DNA of 64,000 nt, from assembly GCF_019710575.1 (NCBI RefSeq), contig NZ_JAHWFK010000001.1, forward strand, positions 62,001 through 126,000, in the 5' to 3' direction. Shown here piece by piece: positions 41,635-48,954 of this stretch; within the stretch, counting starts at the first letter, position 1, and the number at the start of each line of letters is the position of its first letter. This DNA comes from Paractinoplanes polyasparticus. GTDB lineage: Bacteria; Actinomycetota; Actinomycetes; Mycobacteriales; Micromonosporaceae. The notes beneath the pieces were generated by a model. It saw nothing but the letters and a program-made list of their open reading frames with translations. It had not been told where the DNA came from and did no database searches. The translations under genes and the position numbers were made by a program.

Positions 41635-42983
41635 GACGCATCTTCGGCATCGAGCTGCGCCGCTCCAACGCGCCGGCCGTGGCCGCGCTGCTCATCGCGG
41701 CCGGCGTCGCGGGCCTCGCCCTCGGCGGCAACCTCCGGTTGACGGAGTGGCACATCTTCGCGTACGTGCATTCGTCCGCCCTTTTCCTGTTGCTTCCGCT
41801 GGCGCTGGCCGGCGGCGCGGTGCTGGGCCGCCGCGAGAAGCGCACCCGGGCCGCCGAGCTTTTCGCCAGCACCGGCCGGCCGAACGCCCAGCGGTTGCTG
41901 CCCGGCCTGCTCGCGCTGGGCGTGGCCGTCGCCGTGGCCCATCTGGTCGTCTTCGCCGGCGGCGCGATCTGGTTCCTCGCGACCGGCTCCTACACGAGCG
42001 CCGTGACCGTGTTGCTGCCGCTGACCGGCGTGCTGGTGCTGGCCGGAGGCGCCTGGACGGGCCTGGCCGCGGGCCGGGCCTGGTCGTCGCCGCTGGTGCC
42101 GCCGCTGGTCGCGGTGCTGGGCCTGCTGCTGCAGTTCGGGTTCTCCGAGCTCCGCCCGCCCGGCGAGCCGACGTACCTCGCGAACCTGTCGATGCTGGCG
42201 CAACCGCCCAGCCATGCCTGGGAGGCGATCACCGGACGGGCGTTGCTCGGGTACGCGGTGCTCGGCGCGGGCCTGATCGGCACCGGTTTCCTGCTCGCCG
42301 CCGCCCGCTCCTGGCTGCCCCGGGTGGCCGCCGTGGTCCTGCTGGGCGTGGCCGGAACGGTCGCGGCCGTGGTCCCCGGCAAGGCGGCCGACACCCACTA
42401 CCGCGTGGACGCGGCCGCCCAGAAGCTGGTCTGTGCCGACGGTGTCCCGCAGGTCTGCGTCACCGCGGCGCACGCGAAGCTCCTGGACGAGGCGGCACCC
42501 CAGGTGCGTGCGGCGCTGACGTTGCTGGCCAAGCTGCCCGGCGCCCCGACCCGGGCCGAGGAGTGGCGGTCCGACCGGGTCTACCGGCCCGGCGACTCGG
42601 ACTGGTCGGTCACCGGCACCAGCCGCCCCGCGCCCGGCACGGTCAACTTCGACCTGGGTCTCGAGGGAGGCAAGCTCGGCCCGGCGCTGACCGAGTACGT
42701 CGTCCTCGGCGCGGGGACCATGTGGAACGGCTGCCCGGGCGGGCAGGATCTGGTCGCGGCCCACGCGGTGGGCGCCTGGCTGATGGGCCGGGAGGAGCTG
42801 ACCGGCGTCGACGACAGCCTCGGCTACTTCCCCGAGCTGAAGCAACAGGTGGCCCCGACCGTACGGGCCCTGCGCGCCCTGCCCGAGAAGGAGCAGGTCC
42901 GGCGGGTGGCCGCGGTACGCGACGCGTCCCTGGCCTGCCAGGAGGACCTGCTGCCGATCCTGACCGGCCGGGCGTCCTCGTGA
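41631..42983 (+). CDS. ABC permease fused to a large extracytoplasmic domain
   Basis: A 450-residue protein. Residues 1-245 contain six hydrophobic helices, as in ABC-2-type permeases. After the last helix (about 225-245, AAVVLLGVAGTVAAVVPG) come about 200 soluble residues with four Cys (VCADGVPQVCV, MWNGCPGG, SLACQ), probably outside the cell and disulfide-linked. I do not recognise this domain. GTG start overlaps the ATPase stop; the stop overlaps the next gene (TGATG). Export of a peptide or lipid, or sensing, is possible. Confidence 0.8.
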   Translation: MRRIFGIELRRSNAPAVAALLIAAGVAGLALGGNLRLTEWHIFAYVHSSALFLLLPLALAGGAVLGRREKRTRAAELFASTGRPNAQRLLPGLLALGVAVAVAHLVVFAGGAIWFLATGSYTSAVTVLLPLTGVLVLAGGAWTGLAAGRAWSSPLVPPLVAVLGLLLQFGFSELRPPGEPTYLANLSMLAQPPSHAWEAITGRALLGYAVLGAGLIGTGFLLAAARSWLPRVAAVVLLGVAGTVAAVVPGKAADTHYRVDAAAQKLVCADGVPQVCVTAAHAKLLDEAAPQVRAALTLLAKLPGAPTRAEEWRSDRVYRPGDSDWSVTGTSRPAPGTVNFDLGLEGGKLGPALTEYVVLGAGTMWNGCPGGQDLVAAHAVGAWLMGREELTGVDDSLGYFPELKQQVAPTVRALRALPEKEQVRRVAAVRDASLACQEDLLPILTGRASS

Positions 42984-43594
42984 TGGCCTGGTTGCGGCTC
43001 TACGTCCGCTCCCGGCGCCTGCCGGTGGCGATCGTGCTCTCCCTGACCGCGGTCGTCCTGAGCTGGGCCGGCTGGTCGATGTTCTCCGACGCCCCCGAGA
43101 TCAACCGAGGTCTCGCCGTCTTCACTGTCCTCGCCGCCCTGGCCCCCATGATCTCGACCCTGGGCGGCGACGACGACTCGCTCGAATCGGGCACGGCCCT
43201 GCTCTGGCCGCCGCGCCGCGCGCTGCACCTGCTCACGATCGCCGTCGTCGCGGCGGTCCCCCTGCTCGCCAGCCGCGCCACCGGGGCGTCGTTCGGCTCA
43301 GCCGAGGACATGCTCCGCGCCGTGGCCGGCCTGACCGGCCTGATCGGCCTCGGAGCGGCCCTGCTGGGCACCAGGATGGCGTGGCAACTGCCCATCTGCT
43401 GGACCGTCCTCCAGCTCATCATCGGCGGCGCGTCGTCGCCGGGCTGGCGCGAGTCGCTGTTCTGGCTGGTCGAGCCGGCCGAGAGCGAGGTCGCAGCGAC
43501 GACAGCCGCCGTTCTGCTCGCCACCGGCCTGCTCACCTACGCCTGGCGCGTCGGCCCCCGCCGAGTCCCCGCCGAGGCCGCGCTGGGTCAGTAG
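42983..43594 (+). CDS. Small membrane protein of the ABC operon
   Basis: A 203-residue integral membrane protein with about five or six helices (LPVAIVLSLTAVVLSWAGW; GLAVFTVLAALAPMIST; LLTIAVVAAVPLLAS; LTGLIGLGAALLG; TTAAVLLATGLLTYAW). It is coupled to the permease gene by TGATG, so it is most likely the second membrane subunit of the transporter. No family assigned. Confidence 0.8.
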   Translation: MAWLRLYVRSRRLPVAIVLSLTAVVLSWAGWSMFSDAPEINRGLAVFTVLAALAPMISTLGGDDDSLESGTALLWPPRRALHLLTIAVVAAVPLLASRATGASFGSAEDMLRAVAGLTGLIGLGAALLGTRMAWQLPICWTVLQLIIGGASSPGWRESLFWLVEPAESEVAATTAAVLLATGLLTYAWRVGPRRVPAEAALGQ

Positions 43595-43682
43595 GCCGGA
43601 CGGCGTTCACAGTGGAGAGATGCACAGCCCGGGGCCGGGGCGCGTCTTGTTTACGGAACAGTCCCGATTCCGTGGAGGATCA

Positions 43683-45413
43683 ATGCGACATCCCATTCTG
43701 GTCGCCGGCGCCGTCGTGATGATCGCCGTCGTGGGGCTGCCGCCCATGGCGAGCGCCGAGGGGGCGCCGGCGGCGACGATCGTGGTGCGGGACGGCGCGA
43801 CCCAGCCGGTGTTCGACTACGACAAGGCGATCACGGAGGCGGTCTTCGTCGAGGTGCCGCTGGACACCGACGGCGACGGGATGCGGGACCGCGTACGGCT
43901 GGAGATCACGCGGCCCGGGGAGACGGAGACGGCGGGGCTCAAGGTCGGGTCGCTCATGATCGCGTCGCCCTACCTCGGGGACAACTGGCCCGACGTGCCG
44001 TACCACGATGTTGATCCCTCTTCGCTGAGAAGGCAGGCGCGGGGCGGCGGGGACGAGGGCTACCCCGAGGAGGGCAGCTGGGAGTTCTTCGTCCGGCGGG
44101 GCTACGCCATGATCTCGATGGAGAGCCTGGGAACCGCGGGATCGACCGGCTGCCCCGACGCGGGCGGGCCGCACGAGGCGGCGGCGACGCGCGCGGTCAT
44201 CGACTGGCTGGGCGGCTCGGGGCGGGCCTACGACGCGGACGGCCAGGTGGTCGCGGCCGACTGGTCGGCTCGCAAGGTCGGCATGTACGGGGTCTCGTAC
44301 AACGGCACGCTGCCGCTGGCGGCCGCCGTGACCGGAGCGTCCGCCCTGAGGACGATCATTCCGATGTCCGCGGTTTCCAGCTGGTACGACGAGTACCGCG
44401 CCAACGGCCTGGTCGTCGCGCCCTACGGCTGGCAGGGCGAGGACGCCGATATCCACGCCCGGATCGTCCTCTCGCGCCGGAACCCGGAGGTCTGCGCGGC
44501 CGCGATGGACAAGCTGGAACGCGAGCAGGACAGGGCGACCGGCGACTACTCCCCGTTCTGGGCCGCCCGCGATTACGCGGCAAAGGCGTCGAAGATCAAG
44601 GCGAGCGTGTTCATCGTGCAGGGCCTACGGGACTGGAACGTCAAGACCAAGCAGGGCGTGCAGCTGTGGGAGGCGCTCGGCGGCCACGGCGTCGACCGCA
44701 AGCTGTGGCTCTACGACGGCGACCACGGCTCGGCCAGTGCCCCGCAGTTCTTCCCGGCCATGCGGCGCTGGATCGACCACTACATCTACGACGTGGACAG
44801 CGGCATCGGGAACGAGGCGCCGGTCACCTTCGAGGACGCCGACTACGCCGTCACCGGCACCAGCACGGCGTGGCCGGTGCCCGGTTCGGCCCCGGTCACG
44901 CTGCCGCTGGCCGTCGGTCCGGCACGGCGGGACACGTTCGTCGACAACGGCCGCAACGCCCCGGCGGAACAGCTGCTCGAACCGGCCGGCCACTCCCTGG
45001 CGTACCGGACCCCGGTCTTGACCGCCCCGGCCCGCCTCAGCGGGACGCCCCGGGTCGCGGTCGACGTCAGCGTCGACAATCGCACGGCGGCCAACCTGAC
45101 CGCGTTGCTCGTCGACTACGGGCCCACCGGCGCCGACCCGGTGATCGTGACGCGCGGCTGGATCGACCCGCGGAACCGGAAGTCGCTCACGCATTCCACG
45201 CCGGTGACGCCGGGCCGGTTCTACCGGCTGCGCTGGGACATGCAGCCGATGGAGCACATCTTCGCGGCCGGGCACCGCATCGGCGTCGTCGTGCTCTCGA
45301 CCGACTACGACTACACGCTGCGGCCGCTGCCGGGCACGCAGGTGTCGGTGCGGCCCACTACCAGCACGGTCCAGCTGCCCCTGGTCGGCGGCCGCGCCGC
45401 GCTGAAGTACTGA
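43683..45413 (+). CDS. Secreted X-Pro dipeptidyl-peptidase (S15 family)
   Basis: A 576-residue exported serine peptidase. The signal peptide ends at about 25 (PPMASA). The alpha/beta hydrolase core has Ser205 in GVSYNG, Asp317 in QGLRDWNV and His348 in YDGDHGS. The C-terminal jelly-roll domain (about 375-576) is typical of the PepX/CocE family. It would remove X-Pro dipeptides from peptides in the medium. The start is the ATG at 43683, preceded by GTGGAGGA; an upstream in-frame start would add a non-hydrophobic leader. A strong terminator follows. Confidence 0.93.
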   Translation: MRHPILVAGAVVMIAVVGLPPMASAEGAPAATIVVRDGATQPVFDYDKAITEAVFVEVPLDTDGDGMRDRVRLEITRPGETETAGLKVGSLMIASPYLGDNWPDVPYHDVDPSSLRRQARGGGDEGYPEEGSWEFFVRRGYAMISMESLGTAGSTGCPDAGGPHEAAATRAVIDWLGGSGRAYDADGQVVAADWSARKVGMYGVSYNGTLPLAAAVTGASALRTIIPMSAVSSWYDEYRANGLVVAPYGWQGEDADIHARIVLSRRNPEVCAAAMDKLEREQDRATGDYSPFWAARDYAAKASKIKASVFIVQGLRDWNVKTKQGVQLWEALGGHGVDRKLWLYDGDHGSASAPQFFPAMRRWIDHYIYDVDSGIGNEAPVTFEDADYAVTGTSTAWPVPGSAPVTLPLAVGPARRDTFVDNGRNAPAEQLLEPAGHSLAYRTPVLTAPARLSGTPRVAVDVSVDNRTAANLTALLVDYGPTGADPVIVTRGWIDPRNRKSLTHSTPVTPGRFYRLRWDMQPMEHIFAAGHRIGVVVLSTDYDYTLRPLPGTQVSVRPTTSTVQLPLVGGRAALKY

Positions 45414-45420
45414 ACGCGCC

Positions 45421-45452
45421 GGGGCGGTGACCGGAAGACCGGTCACCGCCCC
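45421..45452 (+). terminator. 14-bp perfect hairpin with AAGA loop
   Basis: GGGGCGGTGACCGG (45421-45434) pairs perfectly with CCGGTCACCGCCCC (45439-45452) around a 4-base loop, 8 bases after the X-Pro peptidase stop. It can also end the convergent reductase transcript at 45486. Confidence 0.9.
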
Positions 45453-45485
45453 GTTCGGCGTCTCGGATCAGGACGGCGGCGAAGA

Positions 45486-46061
45486 TCAGGCGACGGCGGC
45501 GAAGCCACCGTTCCAGGACAGCTTCTCGCCGGCGGCCAGGCTGATCTGCAGGAAGGCGAGCGACTCGAGTTCGCGCGCCCGCTTGAGCGAGCCGGCGTCC
45601 ACGGCGCGCAGGCCGGCGGCCGACACGAACTCGGCCACGGCCGCCTTGGCGTCGGCGTCGTCGCCGGCGATCAGCACGGCGGTGGTCTCGGAGCCGACCG
45701 AGCCGGTGGCCAGGGTGCCCGCGAAGTTGGTGTTGAAGGCCTTGACGACCTTCGACTGCGGCAGCTCCTTCGCCAGCTCGGCGGCGGCGGAGCCGTCGGC
45801 CGGGACGGTCAGGTTGTCGAAGGTGGCCAAGTCGACCGGGTTGGTGAGGTCGACGACGATCTTGCCGGCCAGCTGGTCGCCGCGGGTGGCGACGATGTCG
45901 GCGAGGGCGCTGTGCGGGACGGCCAGGACCACGATGTCACCGGTGACCGCTTCGCCGGCGCTCGAGGTGTTGAGCTGCTGAACGGTGTTGCCGCCCTTGG
46001 CGACAAGACCGCCGATGGCCTGACCCATGTTGCCGGTGCCGAGGATGCTGATGTTCGCCAT
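45486..46061 (-). CDS. NADP-dependent reductase of the F420:NADP oxidoreductase family
   Basis: A 191-residue Rossmann protein beginning MANISILGTGNMGQAIG, with VVLAVPHSALADI, GKIVVDLTNPVD and VVKAFNTNFAGTLATG, the pattern of NADPH-dependent F420 reductase-like proteins (also annotated NAD(P)-binding domain proteins). It may be a redox or quinone reductase rather than a true F420 enzyme. It is divergent from a MarR gene across 86 bases with two mirrored operators, so it is probably that regulator's target. Confidence 0.88.
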   Translation of the reverse strand: MANISILGTGNMGQAIGGLVAKGGNTVQQLNTSSAGEAVTGDIVVLAVPHSALADIVATRGDQLAGKIVVDLTNPVDLATFDNLTVPADGSAAAELAKELPQSKVVKAFNTNFAGTLATGSVGSETTAVLIAGDDADAKAAVAEFVSAAGLRAVDAGSLKRARELESLAFLQISLAAGEKLSWNGGFAAVA

Positions 46062-46084
46062 GATGCCCTCCAGAACCTTGTTTG

Positions 46085-46129
46085 GTTGTTGCTACAACCA
46101 TTGCACGACGGGCCAGTTGTAGCAACAAC
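46085..46129. promoter_or_regulatory. Mirrored pair of MarR-type operators
   Basis: GTTGTTGCTACAAC (46085-46098) and GTTGTAGCAACAAC (46116-46129) are exact reverse complements of each other, and each is itself a near-palindrome (GTTGT-N4-ACAAC). Start-to-start spacing is 31 bp. They sit between the divergent reductase and MarR genes. Confidence 0.88.
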
Positions 46130-46147
46130 TAATCTCGTGGGAAACTG

Positions 46148-46642
46148 GTGACCGTGGACACGCGATGGCTCGACAAGGAGCAGAAGGCAGCCTGGGTACG
46201 CCTGGCGGCCGTGCTCGAACTGCTGCCCGGCGCCCTCGACTCGCAGTTGCGGCGCGACGCCCGGATCACGCACTTCGACTACTTCGTGCTGGCCATGCTC
46301 TCCGAGGCGCCCCACCGCACCCTGCGGATGACCGCCCTGGCCGAGCTGACCACCGCCACCCTGGCCCGCCTGTCACACGTCGTGCAGCGGCTCGAGACCC
46401 GGGGGCTGGTCGAGCGGTTCCCCTGCCCCGAGGACAAACGCGCCACCAACGCGCGGCTCACCGAGGCCGGCTGGGCCAAGGTGCAGGAGGCCGCGCCGGG
46501 CCACGTCGACACGGTGCGCGAGAACGTGATCGACGCGCTCACGCCGGAGCAGGTCGCCCAGCTGACCGGGATTCTCGACGCGGTCCTGCACCGCCTCGAC
46601 CCGTCCCGGGCCCGGACGGCGATCTACGAACGGTACGACTGA
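46148..46642 (+). CDS. MarR-family transcriptional regulator
   Basis: A 164-residue MarR protein. The core is THFDYFVLAMLSEAPHRTLRMTALAELTTATLARLSHVVQRLETRGLVERFP and the wing PEDKRATNARLTEAG. Divergent from the reductase across a promoter with paired operators. It uses a GTG start. Related proteins sense oxidants or phenolic compounds. No conserved redox Cys pair is visible (one Cys in the wing, FPCPED), so a small-ligand mechanism is more likely, although that Cys is placed where some OhrR-type regulators do not have one. Confidence 0.88.
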   Translation: MTVDTRWLDKEQKAAWVRLAAVLELLPGALDSQLRRDARITHFDYFVLAMLSEAPHRTLRMTALAELTTATLARLSHVVQRLETRGLVERFPCPEDKRATNARLTEAGWAKVQEAAPGHVDTVRENVIDALTPEQVAQLTGILDAVLHRLDPSRARTAIYERYD

Positions 46643-46647
46643 CACCC

Positions 46648-46682
46648 CGGCGCCGGCTGCGGCCACGGGGCGCCCGGCGCCG
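46648..46682. terminator. Hairpin between convergent marR and metzincin genes
   Basis: CGGCGCCGG (46648-46656) pairs with CCGGCGCCG (46674-46682) around a 17-base loop, in the 55-base spacer between two convergent genes. Likely a shared terminator. Confidence 0.55.
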
Positions 46683-46697
46683 TTCGGCCCGGTCCGT

Positions 46698-47945
46698 TCA
46701 GCGGCCGTAGCGCGACTTCAGGTGACGCCACCAGTCGCGGAACATCCACTTGTCGAAGTCGGTGATCTGGGTGGCGCTGCCGGCCCGCATGAGGAAACCG
46801 CGGCCGGGCGTCGGGTCCCAGTCGTAGAAGTCGTCCAGGCCGTACGTGTGGCCCAGTTCGTGCAGGAAGATGTGGATGTTCTCCGCGTTCAGGTTGCCCA
46901 CGAAGTACTCCGAGCCCATCCGCTGACCCCAGTCGCCACCCGCGCCGCCGCCGAAGCCGGCGGTCAGCCACAGCGAGTGGTCGTAGTGGCGGGAAACTCC
47001 GCCGGGGCAGCCCGAATAGTCGTTGTCCTGGTGGAAGAATCGGCCGCAGGCCGGGGCACACTGCGGGGCGTTCTCGTTGATATCGCCCACGTAGATGTCC
47101 ACCGAGTTGTCGGTCCACTCGAGCTGGGCCCGGTCGCGGACGGCCCAGCCGACGACCTTCACCGGCACCTGCCGGTAGGGCCAGTTGTTCCAGCCCTGGC
47201 CGTTGTCGAGCATCTGGTCCATCCACTTCTGGTACTGCCGCTGCAGCGCGGCGTGGACGGCATCGCGCTGGGCGGCGGTCACCCGCGCCGTGGAGTCCCA
47301 GCGGACGCAGTAGTTGATGGCGCCGCCGGCCGCGAACAACTGGTCCCAGCCGTAGTTCCGGAAGCCGTACAGGTTCCCGTTGCTGTAGGTCTGCTCCTGA
47401 TGCGTCCAGACGGCGGCCAGCGGTTGCACGAGCGTCGACGGCGGGTTCCACGCGTCACCGGCCGGCGGAACCGTGGGGGTCGGCGTGGGCTGCGTCGTCG
47501 GCGTGGGCGGTGCAGTGGGCGTGGGCGGCGACGTGGCGGGCGCCGAGCCCGTGCACGCCGTCCCGTTCACCGAGAAGGCGGTGGGCGCCGGGTTCGCGGA
47601 CGTGTACGAGCCGTTGAATCCGAGGCTGATCGTGCCGCCGCCGGCGACCGAGGCGTTCCAGGCCGCGTTGGTGACCGTGACGGCGGACCCGCTCTGCGCG
47701 AACGTGCCGTTCCAGCCGTCGGCGATCTTCTGGCCGCCGTCCGGGAACGCGAACGTGAGCGACCACCCGGTGAGCGGATCGCCCAGGTTGGCCACGGTCA
47801 CCGCGGCGCCGAATCCTCCCGACCACTGATTGGTGACCGTGTAGGTGACGCGGCAGCCCACTGCCGCGTAGGCCGGACGCAGCACGGCCACGACCGAGAA
47901 CGCCGTCATGAGACAGGCGGCCAACCAGACAACACGACGTTTCAT
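46698..47945 (-). CDS. Secreted CBM2 protein with a metzincin-like metalloprotease domain
   Basis: A 415-residue exported protein. Signal peptide to about residue 27. CBM2 cellulose-binding domain (about 30-135) with CRVTYTVTNQWSGGFGAAVTVANLG. A Thr/Pro linker (about 137-165) follows. The C-terminal domain (about 175-415) has HELGHTYGLDD (His362, Glu363, His366, third ligand Asp372) and a downstream Met (GFLMRAG, Met386) fitting a Met-turn. HExxHxxGxxD resembles snapalysin-type metzincins. Substrate unknown. GGAGGAGGAG precedes the ATG. Cellulose anchoring of a protease near cellulase genes is unusual. Confidence 0.85.
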   Translation of the reverse strand: MKRRVVWLAACLMTAFSVVAVLRPAYAAVGCRVTYTVTNQWSGGFGAAVTVANLGDPLTGWSLTFAFPDGGQKIADGWNGTFAQSGSAVTVTNAAWNASVAGGGTISLGFNGSYTSANPAPTAFSVNGTACTGSAPATSPPTPTAPPTPTTQPTPTPTVPPAGDAWNPPSTLVQPLAAVWTHQEQTYSNGNLYGFRNYGWDQLFAAGGAINYCVRWDSTARVTAAQRDAVHAALQRQYQKWMDQMLDNGQGWNNWPYRQVPVKVVGWAVRDRAQLEWTDNSVDIYVGDINENAPQCAPACGRFFHQDNDYSGCPGGVSRHYDHSLWLTAGFGGGAGGDWGQRMGSEYFVGNLNAENIHIFLHELGHTYGLDDFYDWDPTPGRGFLMRAGSATQITDFDKWMFRDWWRHLKSRYGR

Positions 47946-48039
47946 CGCTCCTCCTCCGGGCCGGCGCCGGACTGGACGAAAGAATGTGCAGTCCGTTTTT
48001 CGCTAGCCACCGAAGCGTTCGCACGGTTGGCTTCGCGGT

Positions 48040-48954
48040 ATGGAAAACCAACGCGTGCCGGGGGCGGCTGTCGCCGCCGCTTCGGTCACGGTGGTGTTCT
48101 GGGCCTCGGCGTTCGTCGGGATCCGGGCCGCTGCCCCGCACTTCTCCCCCGGATCGCTCGCTCTGGGACGGCTGCTCTCCGGGGCAGTCGTTCTCGTGCT
48201 CTTCCTGCTGATCCGGCGTCAGGGGCTGCCACCGCGCGCGGCCTGGCCGGGCATCGTCGTCTCGGGACTGCTGTGGTTCGGGCTCTACATGGTGGCGCTG
48301 AACTGGGGTGAGGAACTGGTCGACGCGGGAACGGCCGCGATGATCGTCAACGTGGGGCCCGCGCTGATGGCTCTGCTCGCCGGATGGCTGCTGCACGAGG
48401 GTTTCCCACCGCGGCTGATGGCCGGGATCGGTGTCTCGTTCGCGGGCGCGGTCGTCGTCGGGTTGTCGATGTCCGGCGGTGGGCGGGCGTCGGTGCTCGG
48501 TGTGCTGCTGTGTCTGGTCGCCGCGATCACCTATGCGGCGGGAGTGGTCGCGCAGAAGCCCGCGCTCCGGTACGCGTCGGCGTTGCAGGCGACCACTTTT
48601 GGCTGTTTGATCGGCGCGGTTGCGTGTTTGCCGTTCGCCGGGCAACTGATCGACGACATTCGCACAGCGCCGATGAGCGCCACGCTCAATGTTGTGTATC
48701 TCGGCGTGTTCCCGACCGCCGTCGCCTTCACCACGTGGGCGTACGCCTTGGCCCGCACCACCGCGGGCAAGATGGGCTCCACGACGTACGCCGTCCCGGT
48801 CGTCGTCATCCTGTTGTCGTGGGCGATCCTCGACGAGGTGCCGCGCGCGCTGGCCATCGCCGGCGGGGCGCTGTGCCTGGCCGGGGTGGCGGTGTCCCGG
48901 AGCCGGCCCCGTGGGCCGGCTCCGGAGCCGGTCGTCACGCAGTCGCACCGGTGA
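48040..48954 (+). CDS. DMT-superfamily transporter (EamA)
   Basis: A 304-residue membrane protein with ten helices forming two EamA halves (TVVFWASAFVGIRAAAPHFSPGSLALGRLL; GVLLCLVAAITYAAGVVAQKPAL...FGCLIGAV). Such proteins export amino acids or other metabolites. It overlaps the convergent cellulase gene by 20 bases, and the end of this gene contains a hairpin that probably ends the cellulase transcript. It is divergent from the metzincin gene across 94 bases. Confidence 0.92.
   Translation: MENQRVPGAAVAAASVTVVFWASAFVGIRAAAPHFSPGSLALGRLLSGAVVLVLFLLIRRQGLPPRAAWPGIVVSGLLWFGLYMVALNWGEELVDAGTAAMIVNVGPALMALLAGWLLHEGFPPRLMAGIGVSFAGAVVVGLSMSGGGRASVLGVLLCLVAAITYAAGVVAQKPALRYASALQATTFGCLIGAVACLPFAGQLIDDIRTAPMSATLNVVYLGVFPTAVAFTTWAYALARTTAGKMGSTTYAVPVVVILLSWAILDEVPRALAIAGGALCLAGVAVSRSRPRGPAPEPVVTQSHR
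48899..48923 (-). terminator. Hairpin inside the DMT gene, likely cellulase terminator
   Basis: GGAGCCGGCCC (48899-48909) pairs perfectly with GGGCCGGCTCC (48913-48923) around a 3-base loop. It sits 12 bases beyond the cellulase stop on the minus strand, within the coding end of the convergent DMT gene. Confidence 0.65.

Noticed and set aside
43654..43672. CGGAA-N9-TTCCG inverted repeat before the X-Pro peptidase gene.
   Set aside because: Arms of five bases in GC-rich DNA are expected by chance, and no regulator is adjacent.
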